Assembly: GCA_900473415.1 (NCBI GenBank)
Contig: UCLR01000036.1
Location: 1 to 64,000, forward strand
Origin: Hyphomicrobiales bacterium
GTDB taxonomy: Bacteria; Pseudomonadota; Alphaproteobacteria; Rhizobiales; Beijerinckiaceae
Direction: 5' to 3'
DNA length: 64,000 nt
The number at the start of each line of letters is the position of its first letter. Positions within the stretch are counted from its first letter, which is position 1. Shown in pieces: positions 35,786 through 45,794 of the stretch. The notes below the pieces were generated by a model. That model saw nothing but the letters and a program-made list of their open reading frames with translations. It had not been told where the DNA came from and did no database searches. A program made the position numbers and the translations under genes.

Positions 35786-36570
35786 AGAAGCTCGGACCCG
35801 GCCTCATTCTCGCGCTGATCCTCGGCTTCGCCTTCCTCTACCTGCCGATCGTCACGTTGATCGCCTATTCCTTCAACGCCTCGCGGCTGGTCACGGTTTG
35901 GGGCGGATTCTCGCTGCACTGGTATGGCGCACTGATGCGCAACGAGCCGCTGCTCGACGCCGCCTGGCTTTCGATGCGCCTCGGATTCGTCTCGGCGACG
36001 CTGGCGACGGCGCTCGGCACGCTGGCTGCGCTGGCGCTCGCCCGCCATGGCCGCTTCCTCGGCCGGACGCTGTTCTCCGGCATGGTGCTGGCGCCGCTGG
36101 TCATGCCGGAGGTGGTCACGGGGCTGTCGCTGCTGCTGCTCTTCGTGGCGGTGGATGTCGAGCGCGGTTTCTGGACCGTGACGGCGGCGCACGCCACCTT
36201 CGGTCTCGGCTTCGCCTGCATCGTCGTGCAGTCGCGGCTGGCCGGCTTCGACCGGTCGCTGGAGGAGGCTGCGCAGGATCTCGGCGCCACGCCCTTCGTC
36301 ACCTTCTGGACGGTGACGCTGCCGCTGATCTGGCCCGCGGTGGCGGCGGCCTGGATGCTCGCCTTCACCCTCTCGCTCGACGATCTCGTAATCGCGAGCT
36401 TCACCACCGGGCCCGGCGCGACCACGCTGCCGATGCGGCTCTATTCGGCGGTCAAGCTCGGCGTCTCGCCCGAGATCAACGCCGCCTGCACGATCATGAT
36501 CGCGGCGGTGGCGGTGGTCGTCATCGCTGCCTCCCTCCTGCTCAAGCGCGAGCAGTTAAACGCTGGCTGA
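35782..36570 (+). CDS. potI: Polyamine ABC transporter permease
   Basis: A 262-residue permease, partner of PotH. It starts LILALILGFAFLYLPIVTLI, with ARHGRFLGRTLFSG and the EAA loop LEEAAQDLGATPFVTFWTV (about 155-173). Last gene of potFGHI, with a 4-bp overlap with potH. A 10-bp hairpin covers its stop codon. Confidence 0.95.
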   Translation: MKKLGPGLILALILGFAFLYLPIVTLIAYSFNASRLVTVWGGFSLHWYGALMRNEPLLDAAWLSMRLGFVSATLATALGTLAALALARHGRFLGRTLFSGMVLAPLVMPEVVTGLSLLLLFVAVDVERGFWTVTAAHATFGLGFACIVVQSRLAGFDRSLEEAAQDLGATPFVTFWTVTLPLIWPAVAAAWMLAFTLSLDDLVIASFTTGPGATTLPMRLYSAVKLGVSPEINAACTIMIAAVAVVVIAASLLLKREQLNAG

Positions 36571-36596
36571 ACGGCGCTCTCAAAGCCCGTTCAGCC
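36565..36596 (+). terminator. Hairpin at the end of potFGHI
   Basis: A perfect 10-bp stem GGCTGAACGG/CCGTTCAGCC with a 12-base loop spans the potI stop codon. No U-tract follows, so it may only stabilise the 3' end. Confidence 0.4.
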
Positions 36597-36654
36597 GCAA
36601 GCTGCGAATGTCCGTTCCATGGCGGGATGTCCCCGCCGGAACAGGATACGGATC

Positions 36655-36924
36655 ATGTCAGGCCATCGTGCCCGGATCGGTTTCGCCGCCTTCGTCTTCG
36701 GTGGTGCGGCGCTCGCAGCTTCGACCTTCGCCGGAACCGGCGATGCTCAGGCCTTCGGCGATCGCTATGAGCGCGCTGGCGGCTATCAGGCCCAAGGCTG
36801 GCGTCCGCCGCCGCCCGCTTTCCACGGTTATTGGGGCCAGCGCCGCTGGCACCACCATTATCGCGACGGTTACGGCATGCGGCCGCCTCCGCCGCGCTAC
36901 GGCTATGGTTATGGCTGGCGTTAA
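36655..36924 (+). CDS. Small exported Tyr/His/Pro-rich protein
   Basis: An 89-residue protein with a probable signal peptide (residues 1-34, FAAFVFGGAALAASTFAG, cleavage after AQA). The mature part is low-complexity and rich in Tyr, Arg, His, Gly and Pro (WRPPPPAFHGYWGQRRWHHH, MRPPPPRYGYGYGWR). No known domain is visible. His-rich exported peptides of this kind may bind metal or sit in the cell envelope. The start at 36655 is chosen because it begins the signal peptide. A strong terminator follows. Confidence 0.75.
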   Translation: MSGHRARIGFAAFVFGGAALAASTFAGTGDAQAFGDRYERAGGYQAQGWRPPPPAFHGYWGQRRWHHHYRDGYGMRPPPPRYGYGYGWR

Positions 36925-36951
36925 GTGTCGCCGCGCCAGTTGTGACCATGG

Positions 36952-36989
36952 GGCGGGCGCGGCGTTGAACCCGCGCCCGCCTTGTTATT
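36952..36989 (+). terminator. Rho-independent terminator after the small exported protein
   Basis: An 11-bp perfect GC stem (GGCGGGCGCGG and its complement) with an 8-base loop is followed by CTTGTTATT. The T-rich tail overlaps the stop codon of the convergent mutB gene. Confidence 0.75.
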
Positions 36990-39150
36990 CCGCGGCCGTC
37001 CGCTGGACGTAGCCCAGCCGCCGGTTGAGTTCTTCGAGCAGCTTCTCGGCCGCATCGGCGATGACCGTGCCGGGCGGGAAGATCGCCGAGGCGCCGGCTT
37101 CGATCAGAGCGTCGAAATCCTGCGGCGGGATCACGCCGCCGACCACGATCATGATGTCGGGGCGGCCGGCCTTCGCCAGCGCGGCCTTGAGCTCAGGCAC
37201 CAGCGTGAGGTGGCCCGCCGCCAGCGAGGACACGCCGACGATGTGGACGTCATTCTCGACCGCCTGTCGCGCTGCCTCGTCCGGCGTCGCGAAGAGCGGG
37301 CCGATATCGACGTCGAAGCCGAGATCGGCGAAGGCTGAGGCGATGACCTTCTGGCCGCGGTCATGCCCGTCCTGCCCCATCTTGGCGACGAGGATGCGGG
37401 GGCGGCGCCCATCCGCATCCTCGAAGGCCTGGCACATCAGCTGCACGCGCGTGACGGCTGGGTTCATTTCGCCGACCTCCCGCTTGTAGACCCCCGAGAT
37501 CGCCTTGATCTCGGCCCTGTGGCGGCCGAAGACCTGCTCCATGGCCATCGAAATCTCGCCGACCGTCGCCTTGGCCCGCGCCGCCTTGACCGCGAGGTCG
37601 AGCAGGTTGCCGTTGGCCGCCGCACCGTTGGTGAGCGCCGTCAGCGCGTCCTGCACCTCGGCCTCGTTGCGCTCGGCCTTGAGGCGCTTTAGCTTGTCGA
37701 GCTGCTGCGCGCGAACCGAGGCGTTGTCGACCTTCAGCACCTCGATCGAGGCCTCGTTGTCGGGCTTGTAGCGGTTGACGCCGATGATCGCCTGCTGGCC
37801 GGCGTCGATGCGTGCCTGGGTCTTGGCGGCGGCCTCCTCGATCCGGAGCTTCGGGATGCCAGCCTCGATCGCCTTGGCCATACCGCCGAGCTTCTCCACC
37901 TCCTGGATGTGCTCCCAAGCCTTGGCCGCGAGTTCCGCGGTCAGCCGCTCGACATAATAGGAGCCGCCCCAGGGATCGATGATCCGGGTCGTGCCGCTCT
38001 CCTGCTGCAGCAGGATCTGGGTGTTGCGGGCGATGCGGGCCGAGAAGTCGGTCGGCAGCGCCAGCGCTTCGTCGAGCGCGTTGGTGTGCAGCGACTGAGT
38101 ATGACCCTGCGTCGCCGCCATCGCCTCGATCATGGTGCGCGGCACGTTGTTGAAAACGTCCTGCGCCGTCAGCGACCAGCCCGAGGTCTGGCTATGCGTG
38201 CGCAACGGTAGGGATTTCTCGTTGGTCGCGCCGAAATCCTTGACGAGCTTGGCCCAGATCAGCCGGGCGGCGCGCATCTTGGCGACTTCCATGAAGAAGT
38301 TCATGCCGATCGCCCAGAAGAAGGAGAGGCGCGGCGCGAAGACGTCGACCGACAGCCCCGCCTGCTGACCGGCGCGGATATATTCGACGCCGTCGGCGAG
38401 CGTGTAGCCAAGCTCCAGGTCCTGCGTCGCACCGGCCTCCTGCATGTGGTAGCCGGAGATCGAGATCGAGTTGAACTTCGGCATGTTCGCCGAGGTGAAG
38501 GCGAAGATGTCGCCGATGATCCGCATCGAGGGCGAGGGCGGATAGATATAGGTGTTGCGGACCATGAACTCCTTGAGGATGTCGTTCTGGATGGTCCCCG
38601 AAAGCTTGGCCTGCGGCACGCCCTGTTCTTCCGCGGCGACGATATAGAGCGCCAGAACCGGCAATACCGCGCCGTTCATCGTCATCGACACGCTCGTCTG
38701 GTCGAGCGGGATACCGGAGAACAGCGTGCGCATGTCGTAGATCGAGTCGATCGCGACGCCGGCCATGCCGACATCGCCACCGACGCGAGGATGGTCCGAG
38801 TCGTAGCCGCGATGGGTCGCGAGATCGAAGGCGACCGAGAGCCCCTTCTGGCCGGCGGCGAGGTTGCGCCGGTAGAAGGCGTTCGAATCCTCGGCCGTGG
38901 AGAAGCCGGCATATTGCCGGATCGTCCACGGCTGGTTGACGTACATCGTCGGGTAGGGGCCGCGCAGATAGGGCGCGATGCCCGGAAGCGTGTCGACGAA
39001 GGGCAGCCCGTCGCGGTCGGCGGCCGTGAATACAGGCTTCACCGGGATGCCTTCCGGCGTGATCCAGGGCTCACCCGCCGGCAAGGCCGGAGCGATTGGC
39101 GCGTCCGCCGTGGCGAAGGCGAGCTTCGTGAAATCCGGGATTGCGGTCAT
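36985..39150 (-). CDS. mutB: Methylmalonyl-CoA mutase, large (catalytic) subunit
   Basis: A 721-residue adenosylcobalamin-dependent mutase. The TIM-barrel part has [24 protein letters not shown] blocks and [17 protein letters not shown]. The C-terminal B12-binding domain carries DGHDRG, which holds the cobalt-ligating His, with [14 protein letters not shown] beyond. It converts methylmalonyl-CoA to succinyl-CoA in propionate and branched-chain catabolism. GGGAG precedes the ATG at 39150, which overlaps the thiD stop by 4 bp. Intact. Confidence 0.97.
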   Translation of the reverse strand: MTAIPDFTKLAFATADAPIAPALPAGEPWITPEGIPVKPVFTAADRDGLPFVDTLPGIAPYLRGPYPTMYVNQPWTIRQYAGFSTAEDSNAFYRRNLAAGQKGLSVAFDLATHRGYDSDHPRVGGDVGMAGVAIDSIYDMRTLFSGIPLDQTSVSMTMNGAVLPVLALYIVAAEEQGVPQAKLSGTIQNDILKEFMVRNTYIYPPSPSMRIIGDIFAFTSANMPKFNSISISGYHMQEAGATQDLELGYTLADGVEYIRAGQQAGLSVDVFAPRLSFFWAIGMNFFMEVAKMRAARLIWAKLVKDFGATNEKSLPLRTHSQTSGWSLTAQDVFNNVPRTMIEAMAATQGHTQSLHTNALDEALALPTDFSARIARNTQILLQQESGTTRIIDPWGGSYYVERLTAELAAKAWEHIQEVEKLGGMAKAIEAGIPKLRIEEAAAKTQARIDAGQQAIIGVNRYKPDNEASIEVLKVDNASVRAQQLDKLKRLKAERNEAEVQDALTALTNGAAANGNLLDLAVKAARAKATVGEISMAMEQVFGRHRAEIKAISGVYKREVGEMNPAVTRVQLMCQAFEDADGRRPRILVAKMGQDGHDRGQKVIASAFADLGFDVDIGPLFATPDEAARQAVENDVHIVGVSSLAAGHLTLVPELKAALAKAGRPDIMIVVGGVIPPQDFDALIEAGASAIFPPGTVIADAAEKLLEELNRRLGYVQRTAAE

Positions 39151-39971
39151 GGCTTGCTCCCGTCTGTCCGGTCCCACCAATGGTGGAAATGATGCACCGG
39201 CCCGTGGCCATGGCCAACCGGAACCTGATCGGCGGCCGCGATGGCGGCCGAGATATATGTCTTGGCGTGGCCGACAGCCTCCGGCAGCGCGAGCCCTTTG
39301 GCGAGGTTCGCCGCGATGGCGGAGGAGAGGGTGCAGCCCGTGCCGTGGGTGTTGCGGGTCTCGACGCGCGGGGCGTTGAAGCGCTGGCGCGTGCCGCCCG
39401 ACAGCCTGAGCAGATCGCTCGAGACCTCGCCGCTGCCATGACCGCCTTTGATCAGGACATTGGCCGCGCCGAGCGCTGCCAGCTTCTCGGCCTGTTCGTC
39501 CATGGCCTGATCCGTCTCGGCGATGCTGGAATCGAGCAGGGCCGCCGCTTCGGGCAGGTTCGGAGTGATCAGCGTCGCGAGCGGAAAGAGATGCTCGCGG
39601 ATGGCGGCGACGGCGTCTGGCTCCAGCAGCCTCGCGCCCGAAGCGGCGATCATGACGGGATCGAGCACGATGTTCTTGGCGCCGTGGCGCTTGAGCCCCT
39701 CGGCGACCGTCTCGATCAGCCCGACGGTGGCCAGCATGCCGATCTTGACCGCGCCGATGTCGAGATCCTCGAAAACGGCGTCCATCTGCTGCGTCACGAA
39801 CCCGCGCGGCACGGCGTGGATCGCGCGGACGCCCTGCGTGTTCTGCGCCGTCAGTGCGACGATGACGCTGGCGCCATAGACCTGATGCGCCGCGAAGGTC
39901 TTCAGATCGGCCTGGATGCCGGCGCCGCCGCTCGAATCCGAGCCGGCGATGGTGAGGGCGATGGCGGTCAA
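39147..39971 (-). CDS. thiD: Hydroxymethylpyrimidine/phosphomethylpyrimidine kinase
   Basis: A 274-residue ribokinase-fold enzyme. [17 protein letters not shown] near the start, [24 protein letters not shown] and the anion-hole signature [14 protein letters not shown] are all present, so it looks active. It phosphorylates HMP and HMP-P in thiamine synthesis. The start is a TTG at 39971 with GGAG seven bases upstream, 4 bp after the mutA stop. The end overlaps mutB by 4 bp. Its place between two mutase subunit genes is unusual. The C-terminal HHFHHWW stretch is an uncommon tail. Confidence 0.93.
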   Translation of the reverse strand: MTAIALTIAGSDSSGGAGIQADLKTFAAHQVYGASVIVALTAQNTQGVRAIHAVPRGFVTQQMDAVFEDLDIGAVKIGMLATVGLIETVAEGLKRHGAKNIVLDPVMIAASGARLLEPDAVAAIREHLFPLATLITPNLPEAAALLDSSIAETDQAMDEQAEKLAALGAANVLIKGGHGSGEVSSDLLRLSGGTRQRFNAPRVETRNTHGTGCTLSSAIAANLAKGLALPEAVGHAKTYISAAIAAADQVPVGHGHGPVHHFHHWWDRTDGSKP

Positions 39972-39975
39972 GACT

Positions 39976-41874
39976 TCACTCCGGACAGCTGGCCGCAACA
40001 GTGAACGCCCGTTCGAGCGTCTCCACCACGTCGCAGCCCATGAAGATGAACGAGGACACGCCCGCCTTGTTCAGCGCCGCCTCGTTCTCCGTTGGCCGGC
40101 CGGCGAGCCAGACCGTCGCACCCGCGGCGGCGAGGGCTTCGGCTGCAGCCGCTCCCTCGTCCGCATAGGCGGCATCCGTGCCGCAGAGGCAGGCGAGCTT
40201 CGCACCCGATGCCTGGAAGGCGCCGACGAGCGCGTTGAGATCGGTGGCCCCGTCCCTCGCGAAGCCGTCTCCGCTCGGCGCCGAGAACCCGCCGGCCTCG
40301 AAGAAATTGCGCGCGAAGCCCGTGCGCGCCGTGAAATCGGCAATGGAGCCCAGTGTCGCCAGGAAAACGACGGGACGCTGCGGCAGGGCATCGGCCCTGT
40401 CTCGCAGGCCCTCGAAGGGCTCCGCCAGCCTGAAGGAGGGCAGGGGCTCGGCCCGCAGCGTCTCTCCGGCTGCCCCGGCCTGCCCGAGCGAAGTGGCGAG
40501 CGCCATCGGCGCCACCTCCAGCACGGCGACGTCACTCTCGCGGATGTTCGGGAACTCACTCGTGCCGGTGATTGGCTCCCGCCGTGTGGCAACCGCCTTC
40601 ACGCGGGCAGCACGCTGTTCGGCGAGCGTTTTCTGGAGATCACCCCCGGTCAGCGCGGCGAGGATGCCGCCGGCCTGCTCGATCTGCTGGAAGGCTTGCC
40701 AGCCCTTCTCGCAGAGCGCCTGCGTCAGCGCTTCGAAGCCGCCCGCACCGGCAGCCGGATCGGCGACGCGCCAGAGATTGGCCTCTTCCAGAAGGATGAG
40801 CTGGGTGTTGCGGGCGACACGCCGGGCGAAGCCGTCGGACAGCCCGAGCGCCGCGGTGAAGGGCTGGACTGTCAGGGAATCCGCACCGCCGACCCCGGCG
40901 GAGAAGGCCGCCACGGTCCCGCGCAGAAGATTGACATGAGGATCGCGCTTCGTCAGCGCGCGCCAGGCGGTCTCGGCATGGATCGCGGCCGGTTTCGGTT
41001 CCAGCCCGCAGGCCTGCTGGACGCGGTTCCAGAGCAGCCGGGCCGCGCGGAACTTCGCCACCGTCACGAACTCGTCGGTATCGGCCACGAGCGTGAAGGC
41101 GATGGCGTCGCGCGCCGCCGCGAGCGGCATCCCTAGTTCTTCGAGCGCGCGCAGATAGGCGACCGCCGTGGCGAGCGCGGCGCCGAGTTCGAGCGCCTCG
41201 CTGGCGCCGGCCTCATGATAGGGTCGCGTGTCGGCCGCGATGAACGGGCCCTGGTAGCCGCGCTCCATTAGCGCGCTGATCGTCTCGCCGAGGCGCAGGC
41301 CGATTTCCGGCCAGGAGGCGGCGAGCGAGCCGTGGCTGGCGAGGACGCCAACGGGATCGAGCCCGAATTCGATCGCGAGATCGGCGGGGTTGAGGCCGCG
41401 CTTCTCGACCAGTGCCGCGAGCAGCAGCGCGTTGACCCGGCCCTGCGGCGCGGGGTCGAGCCTGATGCGAATGAGGTCGAGCATCACCCCGTCGAGCGCG
41501 GCATCGAGCGTATCGACGTCTTCGGCGACAAGGCCGTAGCCGCGCGCTGCACGGGCTCCGGCAAAGCTGAGGGTTAGCGCGTCGGCCCCGCCTTCGAGAT
41601 CAGCAAGCGCCAGCGCGCGCGCCTCTGTCGGGTTCGGGTGATCGAGGCGGGCGGCGACGTGCCAGCGCCCGGATTCCGCGCGCAGGGCGCGTTCGCGCGG
41701 CGAGCCGGCGGCGTAGAGCGGTTCGATGCGGATGCCATCGGCGCTGCGGCCGACCAGACGCTTCTCGAAATCGGCACCTTTCAGGACCTTGTCTACGGCC
41801 GCGCGCCATGCGGCTTCGGATGGCGCCGGGAAGGCGTCGAGATAGGGAAGGTCGGATTGGGCAACCGAGTTCAT
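39976..41874 (-). CDS. mutA: Methylmalonyl-CoA mutase, small subunit
   Basis: A 632-residue homologue of the mutase alpha/small subunit. It shares the barrel with MutB (PYHEAGASEALELGAALA, RNTQLILLEEANLWRVADPA). Its C-terminal B12-like domain lacks the DxHxxG cobalt-ligand motif, as expected for the non-catalytic subunit. AAAGGAGC lies upstream of the ATG at 41874. First gene of mutA-thiD-mutB, all overlapping or nearly so. Confidence 0.93.
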   Translation of the reverse strand: MNSVAQSDLPYLDAFPAPSEAAWRAAVDKVLKGADFEKRLVGRSADGIRIEPLYAAGSPRERALRAESGRWHVAARLDHPNPTEARALALADLEGGADALTLSFAGARAARGYGLVAEDVDTLDAALDGVMLDLIRIRLDPAPQGRVNALLLAALVEKRGLNPADLAIEFGLDPVGVLASHGSLAASWPEIGLRLGETISALMERGYQGPFIAADTRPYHEAGASEALELGAALATAVAYLRALEELGMPLAAARDAIAFTLVADTDEFVTVAKFRAARLLWNRVQQACGLEPKPAAIHAETAWRALTKRDPHVNLLRGTVAAFSAGVGGADSLTVQPFTAALGLSDGFARRVARNTQLILLEEANLWRVADPAAGAGGFEALTQALCEKGWQAFQQIEQAGGILAALTGGDLQKTLAEQRAARVKAVATRREPITGTSEFPNIRESDVAVLEVAPMALATSLGQAGAAGETLRAEPLPSFRLAEPFEGLRDRADALPQRPVVFLATLGSIADFTARTGFARNFFEAGGFSAPSGDGFARDGATDLNALVGAFQASGAKLACLCGTDAAYADEGAAAAEALAAAGATVWLAGRPTENEAALNKAGVSSFIFMGCDVVETLERAFTVAASCPE

Positions 41875-42048
41875 GCGCGCCGATGCTCCTTTCCGCACAA
41901 TGTGCAGCCGTGGAGCGCTGATTGCCATGGGCGCGGACGCACCGCCAGCCCTACTTCGTCGTAGGCGGGGTGCGCGAATGCAAGCGCGGCACCGCGGCGA
42001 GGCCCTGCGGGCTCGGCCGCGATGCCGCCAATTTTCGTCAGTCAGGCG

Positions 42049-42435
42049 TCAGACGAACTGGCCGAGGCCCGGGATCGCGCCGACGATGGCGCCCATCGCG
42101 TCCTCGCCGGCCTTCTCGCGGCCGACGGCGAACATCTCCTTGGAGACGGTCTGGATCTGGCCCATCGAGAGGCCCGCGCCCATGAGTTGGCCGCCGAGCG
42201 CCATCACACCGCCGCCGCCGCCCATCAGCCCGCCGATCGCGCCGAGCATGCCGCCCTTGGCGCCGCTCTCGGCCGCCGCGAGCTCCTGCGCGCCCGGCAG
42301 CGCCGCCATGAGCTGGCCGATCTCGGTCGGGGGGCCTTCTTTCTCAAGAAAGGCGAGGATGATGCCGACCGCCTTGCGGGTCTGCTCCTCGTTCAGGCCC
42401 GACACCGCCATGAGCCGCGAAATCAGTTCATCCAT
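42049..42435 (-). CDS. Small conserved protein with Gly-rich centre (DUF2267-like)
   Basis: A 128-residue protein. The helical N-terminus (MDELISRLMAVSGLNEEQTR) and GIILAFLEKEG resemble DUF2267 or similar small domains. A Gly/Met-rich middle (GGLMGGGGGVMALGGQLMG) follows, then a helical end finishing GAIPGLGQFV. No catalytic residues are evident. Proteins like this are common in Hyphomicrobiales and uncharacterised. The start follows GAGGGG. Confidence 0.8.
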   Translation of the reverse strand: MDELISRLMAVSGLNEEQTRKAVGIILAFLEKEGPPTEIGQLMAALPGAQELAAAESGAKGGMLGAIGGLMGGGGGVMALGGQLMGAGLSMGQIQTVSKEMFAVGREKAGEDAMGAIVGAIPGLGQFV

Positions 42436-42584
42436 CTCATAAACCCCTCGAAATGGCCTCGCCGCGAGGCCCTCGCAAAATAGTTTACATATTTACGATC
42501 TAATTCCAACGGCCGCGGTCTTCCGCCTGCCGCGTCCATTGGTTACACCCTGCCTGAGAGAGATGTCCGGATTCTGATGGGCGG

Positions 42585-44126
42585 ATGACGATGGCGAATG
42601 ACGGCGCGATTCTGATCGGCAAGAGCGGCAAGCCCGAGCAGCTCCTGCTCAAGCTCGCCAATCGCCACGGGCTGGTGACCGGCGCGACCGGCACCGGCAA
42701 GACCGTGACGCTGCAGGTCATGGCCGAAGGCTTCGCGCGCAACGGCGTGCCGGTCTTCGCCGCCGACATCAAGGGTGACCTCTCCGGCATCGTCGCGCCG
42801 GGCGACTCCAAGCCGCCCTTCGTCGCCCGCGCCAAGGAACTCGGCCTAAAATACGAGCCCGACCAGTTCACCACCGTCTTCTGGGACGTCTTCGGCGAGC
42901 AGGGGCACCCGGTCCGCGCCACCATCTCCGAAATGGGTCCGCTGCTTCTGGCGCGCCTGCTCGATCTGAACGAGGTTCAGGAAGGCGTGCTCAACATCGC
43001 CTTCCGCATCGCCGACGAGCAGAAGCTGCTGCTGCTCGACCTCAAGGATCTGCGCGCCATCCTGGCCTTCATCGCCGAGAACGCAAAGGATCTGACGACG
43101 AAATACGGCAACGTCAGCTCGACGACGGTTGGCACCATCCAGCGCGCGCTGCTGGTGCTGGAGAACCAGAAGGGCGACCTCTTCTTCGGCGAGCCGGCGC
43201 TCGACATCAACGACCTGATGAAGACGGACCGCGACGGACGCGGCATCGTCAACATCATGGCCGCCGACAAGCTGATGAACAATCCGCGGCTCTACGCGAC
43301 CTTCCTGCTCTGGTTGCTCTCGGAGCTGTTCGAGCAGCTTCCCGAGGTCGGCGATCTCGACAAGCCGAAGCTCGTCTTCTTCTTCGACGAGGCGCATCTT
43401 CTGTTCAACGATGCTCCCAAGGCGCTGCTCACGGCTGTGGAGCAGGTGGTGCGCCTGATCCGCTCGAAGGGCGTCGGCGTCTATTTCGTCACGCAGAACC
43501 CGCTCGATATTCCCGATACGGTGCTGGCCCAGCTCGGCAACCGCGTCCAGCATGCGCTGCGCGCCTTCACCCCGCGTGACCAAAAGGCGGTGCGCGCGGC
43601 CGCCGAGACCTTCCGCCAGAACCCGAAGATCAAGACCGAGGAGGCGATCAGCCAGCTCGCGGTCGGCGAGGCGCTCATCTCGATGCTGGAAGGCAAGGGC
43701 TCGCCAGAGATGGTCGAACGCGCACTGATCGCCCCGCCGATGGCGCAGGTCGGCCCCTGCACGCCGCAGCAGCGCCAGCAGGCGATCAATGCCTCGCCCG
43801 AGAAGGGCAAGTACGAGACGATGGTCGACCGCGAGTCGGCTTACGAAGAGCTGATGAAGCGCAAGAACCTGAACCCGGACGGTTCCCCGGTCGAGGCTTC
43901 GACGCAGGGCGGTGGCGGCATCCTCGATACGATCGGCGGCTGGCTCGGCGGCCCCCAGCAGCGCCCGAAGACGGGCCCCGGCAGCCGTGGCGGGCCGCTG
44001 CCGCAGAGCATGGCCGAGAAGATCATCACCTCGGCCGCCCGCTCGGCCGCGACCTCGATCGGCCGTCAGGTCGGCACCGCGATCCTGCGGGGCATTCTCG
44101 GGTCGATGAGCGGCGGGAAGCGCTGA
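42585..44126 (+). CDS. HerA/YjgR-like ATPase (DUF853)
   Basis: A 513-residue P-loop protein. Walker A GATGTGKT is at residues 33-40, Walker B is [12 protein letters not shown] (about 268-279), and the [11 protein letters not shown] and [20 protein letters not shown] blocks mark the DUF853/YjgR branch of HerA-like helicase/translocase ATPases. The C-terminal 80 residues are Gly/Pro-rich and then helical. No NurA nuclease or Sir2 partner is adjacent, so a defence role has no support here. A Met two codons on (42591) is an alternative start. Confidence 0.92.
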   Translation: MTMANDGAILIGKSGKPEQLLLKLANRHGLVTGATGTGKTVTLQVMAEGFARNGVPVFAADIKGDLSGIVAPGDSKPPFVARAKELGLKYEPDQFTTVFWDVFGEQGHPVRATISEMGPLLLARLLDLNEVQEGVLNIAFRIADEQKLLLLDLKDLRAILAFIAENAKDLTTKYGNVSSTTVGTIQRALLVLENQKGDLFFGEPALDINDLMKTDRDGRGIVNIMAADKLMNNPRLYATFLLWLLSELFEQLPEVGDLDKPKLVFFFDEAHLLFNDAPKALLTAVEQVVRLIRSKGVGVYFVTQNPLDIPDTVLAQLGNRVQHALRAFTPRDQKAVRAAAETFRQNPKIKTEEAISQLAVGEALISMLEGKGSPEMVERALIAPPMAQVGPCTPQQRQQAINASPEKGKYETMVDRESAYEELMKRKNLNPDGSPVEASTQGGGGILDTIGGWLGGPQQRPKTGPGSRGGPLPQSMAEKIITSAARSAATSIGRQVGTAILRGILGSMSGGKR

Positions 44127-44133
44127 GCGGCGC

Positions 44134-45477
44134 CTAGGCCCCCGTCGCGAGATCGAACAGCATCTTCAGGTTCAGCATGATGATGATCGCGGCGATGGCG
44201 GCTGCGATCAGGCTGAGCCAGCGCGGTGCCACCATCTCGCCCATCTTCGCCTTGGAGGCGGTGAACATCACCAGCGGCACCACCGCGAAAGGCAGCTGCA
44301 GGCTGAGTACGACCTGGCTGAGGATCAGCAGCTTGGCGGTCTGTCCCTCGCCGTAGATCAGCGTCACCGCGATCGCCGGGACGATGGCGACGAGGCGCGT
44401 CACCAGCCGGCGCGCCCAGGCCGGCAGGCGGATGCGCAGGAAACCCTCCATCACGATCTGCCCGGCCATGGTCGCGGTCACGGTCGAGTTCAGGCCGCAG
44501 CAGAGCAGGGCGATGGCGAAGAGCGAGGGCGCGATCGAGGCGCCGAGCAGGGGCCTGAGCAACTCCTGCGCCCGGCCGAGCTCGGCGACGTCGTGGTGGC
44601 CGGCCTTGTGGAAGGTCGCCGCCGCGAGGATCAGGATCGACGCGTTGATCAGCAGCGCGAAGCAGAGCGCGACGGTGGAGTCGATCGTTGCGAACTTCAG
44701 CGCCTCGCGCTTCTCCGGCAGCGTATGGCCGTAGGCGCGGGTCTGCACGATGCCGGAATGCAGGTAGAGATTATGCGGCATCACGGTCGCGCCGATGATG
44801 CCGAGCGCGATGTAGAGCATGTCCGGGTTGGTCACGATGTCGGTCGTCGGCGCGAAGCCGCGAATGACCTGACCCCAATCGGGATCGGCCATCGCGATCT
44901 GGATGCCGAAGCACAGCGCGATGACGCCGAGCAGCGTGATGATGAAGGCCTCGATCCAGCGGAAGCCCTGCGTCTGCAGCCAGAGGATCAGGAAGACGTC
45001 GAGTGCCGTGATCAGCACGCCGATCTCGAGCGGGATGCCGAAGAGCAGGTTGAGGCCGATGGCGGTGCCGATCACCTCGGCGAGGTCGGTGGCGCAGATG
45101 GCGAGCTCCGCCAGGAGCCAGAGCGGCCCGGCCATATAGGGCGGGTAGGCGTCGCGGCAGGCCTGGGCGAGGTCGCGGCCCGTGGCGATGGCAAGCCGCG
45201 CACACAGCGACTGCAGGATGATCGCCATGATGTTCGAGACGAGCGCGACAACGAGCAGCGTGTAGCCGAACTGCGCGCCGCCGGCGAGCGAGGTCGCCCA
45301 ATTGCCCGGGTCCATGTAGCCGACGGCGACGAGATAGCCCGGCCCGAAAAAGGCAAGGAACTTGCGCCATGTCGAGGAGCTGGGGCCGATCGCGACCGTG
45401 CGGAAGACGTCCGTCAGGGAGGGCTCGCCGCGCGAGCGCAGCCAGATGGAGGGGGATTCCGGCGTGCCATCGGACAT
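44134..45477 (-). CDS. mntH: Nramp-family manganese transporter
   Basis: A 447-residue, multi-helix protein of the Nramp family. The metal-site motif DPGNWATS (around residue 56) and MPHNLYLHS in helix 6 are intact, as expected for proton-coupled Mn(II) or Fe(II) import. The start at 45477 is taken because the ten upstream residues cover the operator. A good promoter and a Mur-like operator sit just upstream, supporting manganese-repressed expression. Convergent with the HerA-like gene, 7 bp apart. Confidence 0.95.
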   Translation of the reverse strand: MSDGTPESPSIWLRSRGEPSLTDVFRTVAIGPSSSTWRKFLAFFGPGYLVAVGYMDPGNWATSLAGGAQFGYTLLVVALVSNIMAIILQSLCARLAIATGRDLAQACRDAYPPYMAGPLWLLAELAICATDLAEVIGTAIGLNLLFGIPLEIGVLITALDVFLILWLQTQGFRWIEAFIITLLGVIALCFGIQIAMADPDWGQVIRGFAPTTDIVTNPDMLYIALGIIGATVMPHNLYLHSGIVQTRAYGHTLPEKREALKFATIDSTVALCFALLINASILILAAATFHKAGHHDVAELGRAQELLRPLLGASIAPSLFAIALLCCGLNSTVTATMAGQIVMEGFLRIRLPAWARRLVTRLVAIVPAIAVTLIYGEGQTAKLLILSQVVLSLQLPFAVVPLVMFTASKAKMGEMVAPRWLSLIAAAIAAIIIMLNLKMLFDLATGA

Positions 45478-45491
45478 GAATCTGACCTTGC

Positions 45492-45540
45492 TGCAACTTG
45501 TTTGCAATAAGCACTATAGGGACGCTGGATCAGCTGTCAA
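45492..45540 (-). promoter_or_regulatory. mntH promoter with Mur-like operator
   Basis: On the minus strand: -35 TTGACA (45540-45535), a 16-bp spacer, -10 TATAGT (45518-45513), then an inverted repeat TGCAA-N5-TTGCA (45506-45492) at the expected transcription start. Dyads of this TGCAA/TTGCA type match the Mur (manganese-sensing Fur) response sequences described in rhizobia. Confidence 0.7.
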
Positions 45541-45577
45541 TGCAGTTGCGAAGCGTTGTCAACTAAGCTCGGTTGCA

Positions 45578-45671
45578 CCGTCATGCTCGGCTTGACCCGA
45601 GCATCTCGTGGCGAAGGAGGCTCCGGCGCCTCGCCTGCCGGCGATTCTCGGGTCAAGCCCGAGAATGACGG
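45578..45671. repeat. Palindromic intergenic repeat, family A (long copy)
   Basis: Ends CCGTCATGCTCGG and CCCGAGAATGACGG are inverted, with ATTCTCGGGTCAAGCCCGAGAAT-type hairpin at the right. Similar to the copy at 31549-31642. Confidence 0.75.
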
Positions 45672-45794
45672 GGGAGCTTCCGTGCAGAATCGACGTAGGC
45701 CGCGCCATGGCGCGCCGCCGATGCGCGAATATGGGCTGACGCTTGCGCAAGCCCTTGCCATGATGGCGTCACCTGAATCGGATCCTGTACCGTC

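Noticed and set aside
42585..44126. HerA-like ATPase as part of a defence island
   Set aside because: It is the DUF853/YjgR branch and has no NurA, Sir2 or other defence partner next to it; neighbours are a small helical protein and mntH.
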